Shown here in pieces: positions 15,698 to 23,594 of a stretch of 43,472 nt of DNA. How positions within the stretch are numbered: position 1 is the first letter of the stretch; each line of letters opens with the position of its first letter. Position numbers and translations under genes: made by a program. The notes beneath the pieces are model-generated. The model saw only the letters and a list, made by a program, of their open reading frames with translations, was not told the DNA's origin and searched no databases. This DNA is from Pyxidicoccus fallax (lineage in GTDB: Bacteria > Myxococcota > Myxococcia > Myxococcales > Myxococcaceae): assembly GCF_012933655.1 (NCBI RefSeq), contig NZ_JABBJJ010000069.1, forward strand, positions 1 through 43,472, written 5' to 3'.

Positions 15698-17692
15698 CTA
15701 CAGCTCCGCCGTGTAGCGCAGGGACTGGATGCGGCGGTTGAGCTCCTCCTGCGCCGTCTGCCGCTCCTTGGTCAGCCGCTGCTGCTCGCGGGCGATGGCC
15801 TCCAGCCGGTCTTCCTGCTCGTTGAGCTTGGTGACGAAGCGCTCGGCCAGCTCGCGCTGCGACGCGCCGCTCTTGAGCGACTCGATGTTGGAGCGGATGC
15901 GCTCCTGGTCCCGGAAGAGCTCGTCCCGCTCCGTCGTCAGGCGCTGCACCTCCTGGTCCAGCGCCGTCACCCGCTCGCGCAGCGTCACCACCTCGCGCAG
16001 CGCGTCCGCCACCTGCCGGTCGATGTAGCGCGACGACACGAAGTACGTCACCTCGTCCATCCCCATGCTGGAGAGGAGGTACTGGCGGCTGCCGCGCGTG
16101 CGCTCCGTCACCACCAGCTCGTCCTGCGAGGTGGGGGCCAGCTCGCGCTTGAAGCGCCACGCGCTGTCCGTCGTCTCCGCCGGCTCCGGCGCGTCCTTCA
16201 TCAGCTCCCAGCCCGTGCGCGAGTGCTCCACGTAGAGCACCTGCGGCCGCGCCGCCTTGTTGCGCACGAGGTACTTCGTCTGCCGCACGTGGAAGTACTC
16301 CACCACCAGCGTGCCCCGGCTCACCACCGTGCGGAACACCGGGCCGTCCTCCGTCCGGTCCTCCACCGACACCGCGCAGCCCAGCTCCACCGCGTACGGC
16401 ACGAAGCGCTTGTCGTGCGGCTTCATGGTGTCCAGCATCGCCTCGCCCACGTACCGCTCGTCCTCCGTCACCGTCACCGGCCCGCCCTCCAGCGTCAGGC
16501 CGGTGGTGTTCTTCAGCTCGATGCAGGCCATGGGGTTCTTCTCGCGCGTGGCCCGGTTGTAGAGGAGCACCCGCCGGCCCTCGAAGCTCTTGTGGAGGAT
16601 GGGCACCAGCGCGCTCTGGTTGCGGTGCACCGTCACCGGCCGGTCCACGCCGTACTCGAAGAGGTCGCCCACCTCCTTCGTCAGCGTCGTCACCGCCATG
16701 CTCTGCTCAGCGACCTCGCGCAGCCGGGGGCCGCCGCCGCCCGGGCCGCCGATGAGCGCCTTCTCCGCGCGCGCCCTGCGGGGCGCCATCGCGGGCGCGG
16801 GGGCCGGAGGCGCCGCCATCGCGGGCGCCGCGGCCATCATGTCCATGGCGCCGCCGTACCCCTCCTCCGGAATCACCGGCGCGGCGGCCGCCTCCGTCTT
16901 CACCTCCACCACCGGCCGCTTCATGTACCGGGGGTTGTACAGGTCGTGCACGAAGGACACCGGCAGCCCGGCGATGAGCGACAGCCGCACGTCCACCCAG
17001 TCCTCGTCCCCCGTGTTGTCCACCAGCGCCCAGCCCTGCAGCAGCGGCGGCTCGCCCTCGTCCAGGAGGATGCGGTAGCTCGTCTTCCACACCGGCGACT
17101 CCAGCACGTAGCTGACGAACAGCTCGCGCTCGCCCTGGCCGTTGGTGAGGATGGCCATCCGCTTGCTGTCCTTCTTGTACGAGGACAGCACCGTGGCCAG
17201 GTAGAACTCCAAATCCTTGCGCACCGCCTCGTCGAGGAACTCCAGCTCCGAGATGTCCAGCACGTCGAACGTGCGCAGCGAGCCGCCCACCAGCAGCGAC
17301 AGGAAGGGCCGCATGACGCTGGTCTCCCCCGCCGCCACCGCCAGCGAGTCCAGGCCGATGATGGAGCCCTCCACCTGCCCGCCGCCCACGCGCGCCCGCA
17401 CCCGCGCGCCCTTTATCTGCCCCAGCAACGCCGTGAGGCTGCCGTCCGCGGGGATGCGGATGGTGGCCTCCGCCAGCAACTGCTCCAGCGGCTTGGTGGA
17501 GTCGTAGCTCACCGCCGACACCGAGCCGCCCGACAAGTCCAGCACCGTCAGGGACTTCAGCACGTCGTTCATGTCGCGCGCCTTGAAGTCCAGGTGGAGC
17601 GTCTCGCTGCCGCTCACCTTCCCCAGGCGCTCGAAGTAGCCGACTCCATGCTTGTACAGGACGACGCGGCGGATGGGCAGGTTCGTGGGCAT
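15698..17692 (-). CDS. DUF4139 domain protein with C-terminal coiled coil
   Basis: A 664-residue protein of the DUF4139 type, which is found in surface or stress proteins of unknown biochemistry. The N-terminal block starts LPIRRVVLYKHGVGYF. A beta-rich region (about 190-255) with PVWKTSYRILL follows, then an unusual low-complexity linker (about 265-325) of Ala, Met, Pro and Gly. The DUF4139 core resumes to about 560 and the last 100 residues are a charged coiled coil. I see no signal peptide or lipobox, unlike many relatives. I chose the ATG at 17692 next to the conserved start; a GTG at 17734 would add 14 residues. It is divergent from the lipoprotein gene at 17795. Confidence 0.78.
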   Translation of the reverse strand: MPTNLPIRRVVLYKHGVGYFERLGKVSGSETLHLDFKARDMNDVLKSLTVLDLSGGSVSAVSYDSTKPLEQLLAEATIRIPADGSLTALLGQIKGARVRARVGGGQVEGSIIGLDSLAVAAGETSVMRPFLSLLVGGSLRTFDVLDISELEFLDEAVRKDLEFYLATVLSSYKKDSKRMAILTNGQGERELFVSYVLESPVWKTSYRILLDEGEPPLLQGWALVDNTGDEDWVDVRLSLIAGLPVSFVHDLYNPRYMKRPVVEVKTEAAAAPVIPEEGYGGAMDMMAAAPAMAAPPAPAPAMAPRRARAEKALIGGPGGGGPRLREVAEQSMAVTTLTKEVGDLFEYGVDRPVTVHRNQSALVPILHKSFEGRRVLLYNRATREKNPMACIELKNTTGLTLEGGPVTVTEDERYVGEAMLDTMKPHDKRFVPYAVELGCAVSVEDRTEDGPVFRTVVSRGTLVVEYFHVRQTKYLVRNKAARPQVLYVEHSRTGWELMKDAPEPAETTDSAWRFKRELAPTSQDELVVTERTRGSRQYLLSSMGMDEVTYFVSSRYIDRQVADALREVVTLRERVTALDQEVQRLTTERDELFRDQERIRSNIESLKSGASQRELAERFVTKLNEQEDRLEAIAREQQRLTKERQTAQEELNRRIQSLRYTAEL

Positions 17693-17794
17693 GAGGCGCG
17701 AAACTCCAGGAAAGTTGGGAACGGCCAGGGCCACGGTGTATCAAGCCCCGCCAGGGGTCGCGCAATCCCAGGCCCTTCCACGAGGTCGCACGCC

Positions 17795-19048
17795 ATGCGA
17801 ATGCCCACCGCTTCCTTCCTGTCCCGTCCCGCGCTGCTGTGCGCGGCCCTGGCGCTCGGCGCCGGCTGCAAGAGCGTGGAGCCGCAAACCGCCCGCCCTT
17901 CCGACGGCACCACCGTTGGCGAGGGCACCGGGGCCCAGCCCACGCCGGACGCCACCCCGCAGGGCGGCGCCACGGCCCAGACGCCGCCCGGAAGCGGCGA
18001 GTCTCCCTGGCAGCGCGCCCGCGTGGGCGACCGGGTGGCCTACTCCTTCTCCGCCAACCGCGGCGGCGGCCGTCTCCAGCGGCCCACCACGGCGGTGGCG
18101 GGCGTGGTGACGCTGGAGGTGGTGGCGGTGGAGGCCCCCTGGGCGTGGCTGCACGTCTCCTTCACGGGAGACGGGGGCGCGCCGCTGCCGCAGCCGCGCC
18201 TGGCGCAGCCGCTGGTGGTGCCGGTGCGCATGGACGTGACGCGCACCCTGGAAGCGCCCCGCCAGGGCGCGGAGAGCACCGAGCGGTCCACCGCCGCCGG
18301 CCGCACGTGGGAGGCGAAGCGCTACCTGGATGACCGGCGCCCCGCGGACGGCCCCATGGAGAACCGCCTCTACGCGATGGAGCCCGGCCCGCTGTACCTC
18401 ACCAACGGCCTGCTCGACGCGAGCACCACGCTGTCTGGCTTCGGCGACGCGGGCGGCTCGCAGCTCACCCTCACGGAGGTCCGCCAGGGCGGCGGTACCA
18501 CCGGCGCCGTCCCCGCGCTGACGCACCCCATGGGCCCGGGCACCTGGTACGACCTGCGGACGGACGCGGGCGGCACGCCGTCCGTGCAGCGCACCTGCCT
18601 CGGCGCCGAGCGCGGCTTCGTGCTGCGCCAGGTGGGCACCCCCGTGGAGGGCGCCGCGCCGTGCGCGGACCTCTCGCAGGCGGACGTCCAGCCGCTGGAG
18701 GAGGCGGTGCTCGCCCTCATCTCCGAGGCCGTGGGCGCGCCGAAGGAGTGGCCGCCGCGGCCCCAGGGCGCCGCCCCCGCGGTGCGCGACAGCGTGGCCA
18801 CCTCCGGCAAGCAGGTGCCGGCGCTGCGCTTCGACGTCGTCGACCAGCTGGACGGCTCGCCCGCGCTGCGCGCCACCGCGTTCGCCGCCGACCCGTGGGA
18901 CGGCGCGCTGGCGGGGCTGGCCCATGAGGCCCGCTTCCAGCCGCTCAGCGACACCGTCTACCGCACCCAGAAGACCGGCCAGCGCCAGTACGTGGAGGGC
19001 TCGAAGCTGACGGGCTGGGGCGCCTGGGTGCCAGGGGCGAAGCCGTGA
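17795..19048 (+). CDS. Hypothetical lipoprotein (periplasmic)
   Basis: A 417-residue protein with a lipoprotein signal ending LGAGC (Cys25), followed by a 50-residue Pro/Thr/Gly-rich linker. The mature part contains beta-rich segments with repeated turns such as RVGDRVAYSFSANRGGG and WAWLHVSFTGDGG, but no family I can name. GAGG lies about 12 nt before the ATG at 17795. Its stop overlaps the next start as GTGA, so the two proteins should be made together. It is divergent from the DUF4139 gene with 102 nt between, where both promoters must lie. Confidence 0.76.
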   Translation: MRMPTASFLSRPALLCAALALGAGCKSVEPQTARPSDGTTVGEGTGAQPTPDATPQGGATAQTPPGSGESPWQRARVGDRVAYSFSANRGGGRLQRPTTAVAGVVTLEVVAVEAPWAWLHVSFTGDGGAPLPQPRLAQPLVVPVRMDVTRTLEAPRQGAESTERSTAAGRTWEAKRYLDDRRPADGPMENRLYAMEPGPLYLTNGLLDASTTLSGFGDAGGSQLTLTEVRQGGGTTGAVPALTHPMGPGTWYDLRTDAGGTPSVQRTCLGAERGFVLRQVGTPVEGAAPCADLSQADVQPLEEAVLALISEAVGAPKEWPPRPQGAAPAVRDSVATSGKQVPALRFDVVDQLDGSPALRATAFAADPWDGALAGLAHEARFQPLSDTVYRTQKTGQRQYVEGSKLTGWGAWVPGAKP

Positions 19049-19365
19049 CGGCCGCCCTCTACACCGTCGTCATCGAGGTGGAGCCCGGCGCCGAAGCCGC
19101 CTGGAACCGCTGGCACGAGGAAATCCACGTGCCCGAGGTGCTGCACGAGCCGGGCTTCCTCTCCTGCCGCAAGTGGCGCGACACCGAGCCCGCGAAGGAT
19201 GGCTGGGCCCGCTACGTGTGCCACTACGAGCTGAGCGACCTGGAGGCGCTGAAGCGTTACTCGGGCGGCGAGGCAGCCAGGCGTCTGAGGGCCGAGTCGG
19301 AGTCTCGCTTCGGCACCGTCACCCGCCACTCCCGCCAGGTTCTCACCGAGGTGAAACGTTTCTAA
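19045..19365 (+). CDS. Small dimeric alpha-beta barrel protein (DUF4286/ABM-like)
   Basis: A 106-residue protein with the pattern of a ferredoxin-like alpha-beta barrel: strand YTVVIEVEP, helix with WNRWHEEIHVPEVL, strand FLSCRKWRD and strand YVCHYEL. The WH..EIHVPEVL segment is typical of DUF4286 and similar heme- or small-molecule-handling barrels. The GTG start overlaps the preceding lipoprotein stop by 4 nt (GTGA), so translation is coupled. No signal peptide is present, so it sits in the cytoplasm although its partner is exported. Function unknown. Confidence 0.74.
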   Translation: MTAALYTVVIEVEPGAEAAWNRWHEEIHVPEVLHEPGFLSCRKWRDTEPAKDGWARYVCHYELSDLEALKRYSGGEAARRLRAESESRFGTVTRHSRQVLTEVKRF

Positions 19366-19369
19366 GAAA

Positions 19370-19416
19370 TGAGAAGGATTTTCTCACGGGGTCGCGGAAA
19401 CTGAGACGGCCCCGTG
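19370..19416. terminator. Bidirectional terminator region between converging genes
   Basis: Two overlapping hairpins are possible: TGAGAA/TTCTCA (19370-19386) and CACGGGG/CCCCGTG (19385-19416). On the minus strand the GC stem is followed by AGAAAATCCTTCTC; the first stem lies just past the plus-strand stop at 19365. It separates the small barrel gene from the GNAT gene. Confidence 0.5.
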
Positions 19417-19424
19417 CGTCCTGC

Positions 19425-19979
19425 TCAAGCGGAGAGAGCCGCCGAGGCTGCCCTGCCGTACGAGGCCCTGTGGGGCACGGCGGCCGGCGCCATGAGGAAG
19501 TGCCCGCGCGAGTCATTGGGCAGGTCCAGGCGCAGGTGGAGGTGCCCTTCCGGAGCGCCCTCCTGCCGCGCGCGGAAGCCCAGCGACTCCAGCACGCGTC
19601 GCGCGGTGTCGTGGCCCTCGCGGACGTACGCGTCCACGTGACGCAGGTCCTCCAGCCGCACGCCGCGGCGGATGGCCTCCGTGGCGGCCCAGTGGCCCGC
19701 GCCCGACAGCCGGTACGGCGCCGCCACCGCGCAGCTCAGCCGCGCGGAGCGCTCCTCGCGGCGGATGTCCGAGAGCGCGGCGAGGCCGATGATGCCGCTG
19801 CCCCGCTCCGCCACCGCGAACAGCCGCGTGTCCTCCGCGCCGCTCCACTGCCGCGCGTCCGGCTCCGGCCGCAGCCACCCGAAGACCTCGGCGATGTCCG
19901 GGTCCTCCAGCAGCAGGCGCACCGCGCTCGAGATGGCACTTCCGGCGACCTCGATGGGAATCAGCTGGCGCTCACGCAT
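19425..19979 (-). CDS. GNAT family N-acetyltransferase
   Basis: A 184-residue cytoplasmic acetyltransferase. The central part fits GNAT motifs: RLFAVAERGSGIIGLAALSDIRRE for the core strands, an acetyl-CoA loop near APYRLSGAGHWAATEAI (a Gly-containing variant of the usual Q/RxxGxG/A) and the late ARRVLESLGFRA block, which is the family's C-terminal signature. The substrate may be an amino group on a protein, antibiotic or metabolite. The ATG at 19979 follows AGAGGGGGG and I prefer it to the longer frame that reaches 20087. Upstream, a 7-bp hairpin TGCCATT/AATGGCA (20024-20041) lies in the leader. Confidence 0.82.
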   Translation of the reverse strand: MRERQLIPIEVAGSAISSAVRLLLEDPDIAEVFGWLRPEPDARQWSGAEDTRLFAVAERGSGIIGLAALSDIRREERSARLSCAVAAPYRLSGAGHWAATEAIRRGVRLEDLRHVDAYVREGHDTARRVLESLGFRARQEGAPEGHLHLRLDLPNDSRGHFLMAPAAVPHRASYGRAASAALSA

Positions 19980-20023
19980 GAGATTTTGCCCCCCTCTGGG
20001 CACCTTCGTGACTTCAAAGGTCG

Positions 20024-20041
20024 TGCCATTATTCAATGGCA
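20024..20041. repeat. 7-bp hairpin/dyad upstream of the GNAT gene
   Basis: TGCCATT and AATGGCA are perfect arms around a 4-nt loop (ATTC), 45 nt before the GNAT start codon, in locally AT-rich DNA. It may be an operator or a leader hairpin. No clear -35/-10 pair fits around it. Confidence 0.4.
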
Positions 20042-20205
20042 AACTGACATCAACGCACTCCGAGGGAGCGGGTGCGTCAAAGGTCATTGACGAGGGGAGT
20101 CAGCGTTGGATCGCGCGTCTTCACGAAACGCGCGGATGTCCGGCAAATCCGCGCCGTGCGCCGTGTCAGGCGGGCCACGTGTGGCCTGGCCAACACACGT
20201 CACGA

Positions 20206-20237
20206 GGCGGTGCCGGTAGGTGAGACCCGGCACCGCC
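20206..20237 (-). terminator. Terminator hairpin after ohr
   Basis: GGCGGTGCCGG (20206-20216) and CCGGCACCGCC (20227-20237) form a perfect 11-bp stem with a 10-nt loop, starting 14 nt after the ohr stop codon. There is no T run, so it could end transcription only weakly by the intrinsic route; it may instead protect the mRNA 3' end. Confidence 0.55.
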
Positions 20238-20250
20238 TACGTACTCACCA

Positions 20251-20691
20251 CTACTGCGCGACGGAGACCTTCACGTCGATGTTGCCCTGCGTGGCGCGCG
20301 AGTACGGGCAGACCTTGTGCGCGTCCTCCATCAGCTTCTGGGCCTCCTCGCGCGGCATGCCGGGGAGGATGCCCTTCAGGTCCACCGCGAGGCCGAAGCC
20401 GCCGTCCGGCGTCTTGCCGATGGTGACGGAGGCGGTGATGCCCACGCCGTCGCCCAGCGTCTTGCCCTGGGTGCGCGCCACCAGGCGCAGCGCGCCCTCG
20501 AAGCACGCGGCATAGCCCGCCGCGAAGAGCGTCTCCGGGTTGGCCTTGGCGCCGCCCGGCCCGCCCATCTCCTTGGGCATGGCGAGCTGCAGGTCGATGA
20601 CGCCGTCCGTGGACTTGACGTGGCCGCTGCGGCCGCCGTGAGCGGTGGCGGTGGTGGTGTACAGCGGGGTGGCGACGGGAGTGGTGGCCAT
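20251..20691 (-). CDS. ohr: Organic hydroperoxide resistance protein Ohr
   Basis: A 146-residue thiol peroxidase that reduces organic and fatty-acid hydroperoxides to alcohols. Both redox cysteines are present: Cys63 in AACFEGAL and Cys128 in VCPYSRAT. Arg21 (GGRSG) and Glu53 (NPETL) fit the conserved active-site pair. The length is normal. GGAGC precedes the ATG by 7 nt. It follows its regulator ohrR by 19 nt in the same direction, so both should be on one transcript, released when OhrR is oxidised. It works in the cytoplasm with reduced lipoyl proteins as the known electron donor of the family. Confidence 0.95.
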   Translation of the reverse strand: MATTPVATPLYTTTATAHGGRSGHVKSTDGVIDLQLAMPKEMGGPGGAKANPETLFAAGYAACFEGALRLVARTQGKTLGDGVGITASVTIGKTPDGGFGLAVDLKGILPGMPREEAQKLMEDAHKVCPYSRATQGNIDVKVSVAQ

Positions 20692-20710
20692 GGAAGTGCT
20701 CCTTCGAGGG

Positions 20711-21169
20711 TTACTTCTTCGAGGGTTCAGACTGCGGATGAGACAGCATTGCGAAAAGCCGGCGGACCTCGTCGCGCAGCCGTGACAGCTCCTCCAGCGA
20801 CAGGCCCATCTTGCAGGCCATGTCCTCGGGAATCGTCACGGCCTTGCGGCGCAGGCCCCGCCCCTGCGACGTGAGGTGGATGTGCACCGAGCGCGCATCC
20901 TCGGTGGACCGCTCGCGCTTCAACATCCCCTGGGCCTCCAGCCGCTTCAGCAGCGGCGTGAGCGTCCCCGAGTCCAGGAACAGCCGCTCCCCCAGCTCCT
21001 TCACCGTCCGCCCATCCGTCTCCCACAGGACCAACATCACCAGGTACTGCGGGTACGTCAGTCCAAGCTTCGACAGGAGGGGCGCATAGGCCTGGGTCAC
21101 CGCCCGGGCCGCCGCGTAGAGCGGGAAGCACAGCTGCATGTCCAACTTGAGCGAGTCATCCACCGACAT
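20711..21169 (-). CDS. ohrR: OhrR, MarR-type peroxide-sensing repressor
   Basis: A 152-residue winged-helix repressor. The sensing cysteine Cys14 lies in LDMQLCFPLYAA, the typical OhrR N-terminus. The wHTH includes TVKELGERLFLDSGTLTPLLKRLE, the usual recognition helix of OhrR proteins. Oxidation of the cysteine by organic hydroperoxide makes it leave DNA. I chose the ATG at 21169; a GTG at 21187 would add six residues without similarity. Neither start has a Shine-Dalgarno sequence. A -35/-10 pair upstream would put the transcription start at or next to this ATG, which explains the missing RBS if the mRNA is leaderless. It forms an operon with ohr. Confidence 0.93.
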   Translation of the reverse strand: MSVDDSLKLDMQLCFPLYAAARAVTQAYAPLLSKLGLTYPQYLVMLVLWETDGRTVKELGERLFLDSGTLTPLLKRLEAQGMLKRERSTEDARSVHIHLTSQGRGLRRKAVTIPEDMACKMGLSLEELSRLRDEVRRLFAMLSHPQSEPSKK

Positions 21170-21175
21170 GGCCAA

Positions 21176-21204
21176 TGAATAGGACACGATTCAATTGTGC
21201 GCAA
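21176..21204 (-). promoter_or_regulatory. ohrR-ohr promoter with OhrR operator in the spacer
   Basis: On the minus strand TTGCGC (21204-21199) and TATTCA (21181-21176) are 17 nt apart. The spacer holds the dyad at 21185-21199 centred on C21192, whose 7-nt arms CACGATT and AATTGTG pair at 6 of 7 positions plus one G-T. It has the AATT-centred look of known OhrR sites. Binding would block polymerase. The predicted start of transcription is at about 21169, the A of the ohrR start codon. Confidence 0.55.
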
Positions 21205-21317
21205 CCCATTCGGACGCGTGGCGGTCTCCGGTCCGGATTCGCACATTCCGGGAGGTGACGCGCCGTGCTACACGGCGGCGCGCACGGACAGGGGCCGGGC
21301 GAGAACAGGAGGACTGG

Positions 21318-22103
21318 ATGTTGAGGACCGTCACCGCCACGCGCTACGTGACGTCACTGCGCGAGGGCGGCTCACTGCCGGCCATCATCGAGGCGGACGA
21401 CGCGGGGCTGTATGTCGTGAAGTTCCGGGGCGCGGGCCAGGGGGCCAAGGCGCTCATCGCGGAGCTCATCGCCGGGGAGCTGGCGCGGGCGGTGGGCCTG
21501 CGCGTGCCGGAATTGGTGCTGGTGGAGCTGGACCCGGCGCTGGGCCGCAACGAGCCCGACTCCGAAATCCGCGAGCTGCTCAAGGCGAGCGCGGGCCTCA
21601 ACCTGGGGCTGGACTACCTGCCCGGCTCGGTGACGTTCGACCCGCTGGCCGGCCCCTTCCCCAGCGCGGAGGAGGCCTCCACCATCGTCGGCTTCGACGC
21701 GTACGTCACCAACGTGGACCGCACGCCGAAGAACCCCAACATGCTGAGCTGGCACAAGGACCTGTGGCTCATCGACCACGGGGCGGCGCTCTACTTCCAC
21801 CACTCGTGGGAGGACTGGGAGGCGCGCAGCCAGAGCCGCTTCGGCCCCATCAAGGACCACGTGCTCCTGCCGTGGGCCACCGCGCTGGCGGCGCAGGAGT
21901 CCTCGATGCGCGAGCGCCTCACGCGTGAGGTGGTGGAGCGCACCGTCGCCGCCATCCCGGAGGAGTGGCTGACCTCCGTGGAGTCCCCCTTCCCCACCGC
22001 CCACGCGCACCGCGCGGCGTACGTCACCTGGCTGAGCAGGCGCGTGGAAGCGCTGCCGGCCTTCCTCGAGGAGGCGGCCCGTGCCCGCGCCCAGCTCGTT
22101 TGA
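21318..22103 (+). CDS. HipA-like kinase (HipA_2 type), no HipB partner
   Basis: A 261-residue protein kinase-like fold related to HipA. The ATP-binding lysine fits Lys35 (YVVKF). The catalytic loop is NVDRTPKNPN (Asn132, Asp134, Arg135, Asn139, Asn141) and the metal-binding residue is Asp153 in LIDHG. HipA toxins phosphorylate targets such as tRNA synthetases, but this short form lacks the extra N-terminal HipA domain. AGGAGG (21306-21312) is a strong ribosome site 5 nt before the ATG. The next gene starts inside it (23-nt overlap), so the two are tightly coupled. No HipB-like DNA-binding antitoxin is present. Confidence 0.83.
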   Translation: MLRTVTATRYVTSLREGGSLPAIIEADDAGLYVVKFRGAGQGAKALIAELIAGELARAVGLRVPELVLVELDPALGRNEPDSEIRELLKASAGLNLGLDYLPGSVTFDPLAGPFPSAEEASTIVGFDAYVTNVDRTPKNPNMLSWHKDLWLIDHGAALYFHHSWEDWEARSQSRFGPIKDHVLLPWATALAAQESSMRERLTREVVERTVAAIPEEWLTSVESPFPTAHAHRAAYVTWLSRRVEALPAFLEEAARARAQLV

Positions 22104-22491
22104 CTACGCCATCATCCGCGTGGTGCCCCGCGTGGAGCGCGAGGAGTTCATCAACGCGGGCGTCGTCCTCTTCTGCACGACGCAGCGCTTCCTTGGCGCG
22201 CTCGTGGAATTGGACGAGGCGCGGCTCCGGGCGCTCTCGCCGGACGTGGACGTGGAGGCGGTGCGCGGCCACCTGGAGAGCTTCCGCCGCATCTGCGAGG
22301 GCGGGAAGGACTCCGGCCCCATCGGCCGCCTGCCACAGAAGGAGCGCTGGCATTGGCTGGTGGCCCCGCGCAGCACCATCATCCAGACGGGCCCGGTGCA
22401 CTCCGGCCTGTGCAAGGGCCCCAGCCCCGAGCCGAAGCAGGCGCTGGAGCACCTGCTGGACACGGTGGTGCGCGTGAAGCGGCCCGCCTAG
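22081..22491 (+). CDS. DUF3037 protein, partner of the HipA-like kinase
   Basis: A 136-residue protein of the DUF3037 family, known mostly as a neighbour of HipA-like kinases; its role is unknown. The block FDYAIIRVVPRVEREEFINAGV near the N-terminus is typical. It starts at a GTG at 22081, within the last 23 nt of the kinase gene in another frame, a strong sign of translational coupling. No helix-turn-helix is visible, so it is not a classical HipB antitoxin. It could control or target the kinase by direct contact (inference). Confidence 0.84.
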   Translation: MPAPSSFDYAIIRVVPRVEREEFINAGVVLFCTTQRFLGALVELDEARLRALSPDVDVEAVRGHLESFRRICEGGKDSGPIGRLPQKERWHWLVAPRSTIIQTGPVHSGLCKGPSPEPKQALEHLLDTVVRVKRPA

Positions 22492-22606
22492 GGCGCGGGG
22501 AGGAGGCGGGCGGACAGGCGGTAGGATGTCCGAAAAACCGAACGGGCCCCGCGCCAACCCCGGCATCGGGCGCCCACGGTGGGTAGTTTCATCCCAAGCC
22601 CCTCGT

Positions 22607-23587
22607 ATGAACGACTCCGCATTGCGAATCGTCACGTACAACGTCCGCTACTTCGGCCACATGCTGCGCGGGCTCGCGAGCACGGTGGGCCCCAAGCGCC
22701 GCGTGGCCGCCGCGCTGGCGTCGCTGGACCCGCTGCCGGACGTCGTCTGCCTCCAGGAGGTGGAGACCTCGTCCTTGCGCAGCACCATCGCCCACCGGCC
22801 CAAGCAGCCGGGCGAGACGCAGCTGGCGGCCTTCATGGGACGCATGGAGGAAATCTTCTCCGTCCAGGCGCGGGACATGCCCTACGAGGCGTTCTACTTC
22901 CGCGCCCACCACTACAAGCTCGGCGAGGTGTCGCTCTACACCACCGGGCTGGCGGTGCTCGTCAACACCCGCACCATCGAGGTGGACACGCACAACGTGG
23001 ACGCGCCGCAGCACATCACCCACCACCACGTGCAGCGGCTGAAGGACAGGAAGCAGAGCCGCATCTGCGCGCACATGCGGCTGCGGCGGCGCTCGGACGG
23101 GCGCGCCTTCCACATCTTCAACACACACCTCAGCCTGCCCACCCCGTTCGCCAGGGAGTTCTGGGCGACGAAGGACAAGATGGGCTGCGGCGTCAACCAG
23201 CTCCACGAAGCGCGCAAGCTGGCGGAGTTCATGCGCGCCCACTCGGGCGACGAGCCCTTCATCGTCTGCGGGGACTTCAACTCGCCGCCGTCCTCGCCCG
23301 TGTTCCGCTACCTCACCGGCGACGCGTGCCTCACCTGTGCCCAGGCGGCCGTGGGACAGATTGACCCGGGCATGTCGCGCGGCTTCCCCACCGCCGGCTT
23401 CATGCACATGCGCATGCACCTGGACCACGTGTTCTCCAGTCCCGGCGTGCGCTGGCTGGACACCGAGGAGACGCGGCCCTTCGGCGACATCACGAGCCGC
23501 TTCCACGGACTGTCCGACCACATGCCCATCATCGCGCGCTTCACCCTGGACGGCGCGCCGGGCATGGCAGCGCCGCCGGTGGGCTGA
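22607..23587 (+). CDS. Endonuclease/exonuclease/phosphatase (EEP) family phosphodiesterase
   Basis: A 326-residue protein of the EEP fold (DNase I, AP endonuclease, inositol phosphatase, sphingomyelinase). The motifs are present in order: IVTYNVRY near the start, the metal-binding glutamate in CLQEVE, GDFNSPPSS, LDHVF and the final SDHMPI with the catalytic His. The lack of a signal peptide suggests a cytoplasmic enzyme, and the substrate may be nucleic acid or a phospholipid/phosphoester. I chose the ATG at 22607, directly before the fold begins; an ATG at 22526 with GGCGGTAGG upstream would add 27 residues and remains possible. It converges on the DUF421 gene 7 nt away. Confidence 0.85.
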   Translation: MNDSALRIVTYNVRYFGHMLRGLASTVGPKRRVAAALASLDPLPDVVCLQEVETSSLRSTIAHRPKQPGETQLAAFMGRMEEIFSVQARDMPYEAFYFRAHHYKLGEVSLYTTGLAVLVNTRTIEVDTHNVDAPQHITHHHVQRLKDRKQSRICAHMRLRRRSDGRAFHIFNTHLSLPTPFAREFWATKDKMGCGVNQLHEARKLAEFMRAHSGDEPFIVCGDFNSPPSSPVFRYLTGDACLTCAQAAVGQIDPGMSRGFPTAGFMHMRMHLDHVFSSPGVRWLDTEETRPFGDITSRFHGLSDHMPIIARFTLDGAPGMAAPPVG

Positions 23588-23594
23588 CGGCGGC

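Noticed and set aside
16223..17794. Upstream extension of the 17795 lipoprotein frame
   Set aside because: It is antisense to the DUF4139 gene; the signal peptide begins at 17795.
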